The position numbers and the translations under genes are program-made. This document shows positions 13,539 through 15,411 of a stretch of DNA of 15,411 nucleotides, piece after piece. Below the pieces are notes generated by a model. That model worked only from the letters and a program-made list of their open reading frames with translations, made no database searches and was not told the origin of the DNA. This DNA comes from UBA5499 sp002426275 (GTDB lineage: Bacteria > Bacillota > DTU084): NCBI GenBank assembly GCA_937888735.1, contig CALASN010000109.1, positions 1 through 15,411 on the forward strand. Reading direction: 5' to 3'. Within the stretch, counting starts at the first letter, position 1, and every line of letters begins with the position of its first letter.

Positions 13539-13758
13539 ATTTGTTTAGCAATATTAGCAGGACTGAGGAAACCATGAACAAGACTGCGGCATATGTGGTG
13601 AGTTTCTCCAGGATGGCTTCCCAACCTCTGGCCTTATTGTGAAAAAGCTGTCCGCCGCCGCCGATGGAGCCGAAGCCTTCTCCTTTACTAGGCTGGGCCA
13701 AGACGATGATGATTACGGCGATGGAGATGATGAACTGAAAGGCAATCAATACGATCAA
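13537..13758 (-). CDS. secG: Protein-export membrane protein SecG
   Basis: The 73-residue protein is a typical SecG, the small accessory subunit of the SecYEG channel. A first membrane helix (IAFQFIISIAVIIIVLAQ) is followed by the cytoplasmic loop PSKGEGFGSIGGGGQLFHNK with the conserved glycine-rich FG-SIGGGG motif, and a second helix (LTTYAAVLFMVSSVLLILL). The TTG at 13758 was chosen over the upstream ATG at 13818. AGGAGGG on the reverse strand lies 7 nt before the TTG, and the extra 20 residues would be charged and not family-like. A promoter is not clear; TTGCAG and TAGAAC about 18 nt apart on the reverse strand near 13868-13897 are a weak possibility. Confidence 0.94.
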   Translation of the reverse strand: MIVLIAFQFIISIAVIIIVLAQPSKGEGFGSIGGGGQLFHNKARGWEAILEKLTTYAAVLFMVSSVLLILLNK

Positions 13759-13947
13759 AAAAGTACCCTCCTTAACCTGCGGATTCTTGGCTGAGCCTCC
13801 ACGCTCAGATCTCCACAAGCGTTAAATTTTCGTCCTGTCAAACGGGAATAATAAACTTAATTCAATTGTTCTACACGCGCAGCGTTTTCTCCTGCAATAA
13901 AGATATTATGTGTCAAGATTTTGAGTTTAAACACGAAGTGAGGCGCG

Positions 13948-15213
13948 TTAGTGCGATTCGGGAACAATGGCGCCCTGCTTTGCCAGAGACTGCCTGAGAA
14001 GCTTGCATTTCACCTGGCTTACAGAGCAATCATTCGTTAGCGCCAGAAAAGCCGCTGTCCCAGCTGCCTGTCCCATTGCCATACAGGAGGCCTGCACCCT
14101 GTAAGCCGATTGCGCTAATCTGTCTCCGCTGATGAGGCGCCCGGCGGTCAGGAGATTCTCGAAGCCGCGGGGAATTAAAGCGCCAAACGGAATGCTGGGC
14201 ACCTTACCCTCTTGCAGGTAGATGTTTTTCAGATTGCCGCCTGTGTTGGTATGTAAATCAATGGGATAAAAGGAGTGGCAGACCGCATCTGGGCCGGCTT
14301 TAGCTTCCAGATAATCGTTCACTGTCACGTAGGCTTCCCCTAAAATTCGTCGAGATTCTCTGACCCAGACTTCAGGAGCCAACGTCTGTGGTTTGATCCC
14401 CGCTGCAGCTCGCAGCCACCGGCTGACTCTGGCCACGGATTGCCGCCCTGAAATTTCCGCCTGGGTACGGCTGGCGCTGTCCGAGCCGTTAAGTTCCACG
14501 TGATTCACATTCAGACCTCTCAGGATTGTCATTGCGTCTCCGCCGGCCTCGCCCCAGAAATCTCCCGCCTTCAGCGCGCCCTGGGCTCTTGCCTCCTTGA
14601 AGGATTGATTAAGCTGCTCTGCCTGCACAGAGGCTGTCCCTTCCAGATAAAAGCCTAGAGTGCCAGGCTGAAGTTCCGCTCCCAGCTCGTAAGCCGCGCC
14701 TGCCCAGGCTGCTACATCGCCATCGCCTGTGCAGTCGATGAATACTTTGCCCCGCAGAGACCTGAGCCCGGCTTTGGTAGCGATCGCTACCGTCTCTATG
14801 GTCTTCTCCTGACAGATTACGTCAACTGCCGGCTGATGAAAGAAGAGCTCAACTTTGGCTTCTTGGCACATGGTATCAAGCATCCAGGCTGCCATAGGCG
14901 CGTTCACTTTTACCGCCATCTCGGGATGACGTTTGGGAGTGCTGGGATCCGGCAGGACAGCCCAGCCTTCTTTGGCCAAGCGTTCCATCAGCTCCCAGCC
15001 GATTCCCGCGATGATTTGTTTTCCCCAGGCGTGGAAAAGCGCCGGCGCCGGCACTCCGCCTACTGTCATAGCGCCGCCCAGCATGCCATAGCGTTCAAGC
15101 AAGGCTGTTCTGCAGCCTAATCTTGCCGCGGCCAGCGCCGCGCAAAAGCCTGCCGGTCCGCCGCCGCAGACGATGACGTCGAAGCTATCTAATATTTTAG
15201 GGGGAACGGTCAC
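13948..15213 (-). CDS. FAD-dependent oxidoreductase (FAD_oxidored family)
   Basis: The 421-residue enzyme has an N-terminal FAD-binding Rossmann fold (FDVIVCGGGPAGFCAALAAA, with GGGPAG at about 17-22), then LLERYGMLGGAMT. The internal FIDCTGDGDVAAWAG and the C-terminal LLTAGRLISGDRLAQSAYRV and MGQAAGTAAFLAL are typical of the large FAD_oxidored (PF12831-like) group. Members oxidise or reduce sugars, organic acids or thiol compounds; the substrate cannot be read. No signal peptide. The GTG at 15213 was chosen over 15222 because GAGGTGG (15225-15219) would overlap the latter. It lies alone, with a 7-bp inverted repeat upstream that could be an operator. Confidence 0.86.
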   Translation of the reverse strand: MTVPPKILDSFDVIVCGGGPAGFCAALAAARLGCRTALLERYGMLGGAMTVGGVPAPALFHAWGKQIIAGIGWELMERLAKEGWAVLPDPSTPKRHPEMAVKVNAPMAAWMLDTMCQEAKVELFFHQPAVDVICQEKTIETVAIATKAGLRSLRGKVFIDCTGDGDVAAWAGAAYELGAELQPGTLGFYLEGTASVQAEQLNQSFKEARAQGALKAGDFWGEAGGDAMTILRGLNVNHVELNGSDSASRTQAEISGRQSVARVSRWLRAAAGIKPQTLAPEVWVRESRRILGEAYVTVNDYLEAKAGPDAVCHSFYPIDLHTNTGGNLKNIYLQEGKVPSIPFGALIPRGFENLLTAGRLISGDRLAQSAYRVQASCMAMGQAAGTAAFLALTNDCSVSQVKCKLLRQSLAKQGAIVPESH

Positions 15214-15266
15214 GATAACCACCTCAGTATGCTTTTTAGTGTTATTTCGTGTTGAGGTTAGGTTTT

Positions 15267-15295
15267 TCCTTCATAAATTATTTTACGGTGAAGGA
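15267..15295. promoter_or_regulatory. Inverted repeat, candidate operator
   Basis: TCCTTCA (15267-15273) and TGAAGGA (15289-15295) are inverted around 15 AT-rich bases, about 55 nt upstream of the oxidoreductase start. The spacing of about two helical turns fits a dimeric repressor, but no regulator gene adjoins it in this window. Confidence 0.35.
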
Positions 15296-15328
15296 TAGAG
15301 TCTGAGCGCGCTTGAAGATGCCAATCCA

Positions 15329-15411
15329 GGGAGAAGACTTGAGGCATTTTGGTTCCGCCCCCCCGCGCGCCCCGCGCTGGGGGGGAACCAAAATGCCTCA
15401 AGTCTTCTCCC
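15329..15411. repeat. Perfect 28-bp inverted repeat with GC-rich core
   Basis: Arm 15329-15356 is the exact reverse complement of 15384-15411. Between them C runs (15358-15364) face G runs (15379-15383), and GCGCG/CGCGC (15365-15369 with 15373-15377) forms an inner stem around CCC. The whole would fold to about 38 paired positions. The right arm ends at the last base of the window. Confidence 0.9.

Noticed and set aside
1..15411. CRISPR array, phage cluster or defence island
   Set aside because: No regularly spaced direct repeats, no cas-like genes and no phage structural genes were seen; the holin-like pattern at 10387-10782 stands alone.

Overview
The window reads as chromosome of a Bacillota (Firmicutes) bacterium, probably a Clostridia- or Limnochordia-like lineage and possibly a metagenome contig. 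The evidence is strong GGAGG-type ribosome binding sites, frequent TTG/GTG starts, sigma-A promoters, U-tailed terminators, and Bacillota-type genes (veg, queT, a tilS with SGGPDS, an rplM-rpsI pair behind a tRNA). One exported protein has a C-terminus like an outer-membrane beta-barrel, which hints, without proving, that the cell envelope may be diderm.

Left part (1-5123): a terminator with a divergent 21-codon ORF, then a 33-codon ORF overlapping (ATGA) a four-cysteine flavoprotein. Next come tilS, an AraC-type regulator whose start lies inside tilS, and an ADP-ribosylglycohydrolase-family gene. The promoter of the last gene sits inside the loop of the regulator's terminator hairpin.

Middle part (5249-7177): a compact translation block with promoter, tRNA-Asn(GTT), terminator, promoter, leader, rplM, rpsI and terminator. 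It is followed by a two-gene unit of a small membrane-anchored tetracysteine protein and the queuosine-precursor transporter subunit QueT.

Centre (7178-10018): a gene-poor stretch of about 400 bases, then a leftward unit of a SIS-domain sugar-phosphate enzyme and the small barrel-like protein. Beyond it lies a decayed IS110-family transposase, recognisable only in pieces spread over different frames.

Right part (9844-15411): two tandem near-consensus promoters driving veg, a hypothetical gene with a holin-like pattern, and a miniature exported CAP/SCP-like protein. Leftward genes follow: a small membrane protein, a chemoreceptor with a C-terminal cysteine cluster, secG, and an FAD-dependent oxidoreductase. 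The window ends exactly at the end of a perfect 28-bp inverted repeat around a very GC-rich loop, which may be a contig-end fold-back artefact or a genuine giant hairpin.

Most genes are housekeeping or ordinary accessory genes. I do not see a clear new multi-gene defence or biosynthetic system. The most interesting items are the terminal hairpin, the IS110 ruin, the terminator/promoter overlap at 3522-3569, the shrunken CAP protein, the barrel-like protein and the unannotated small ORFs.
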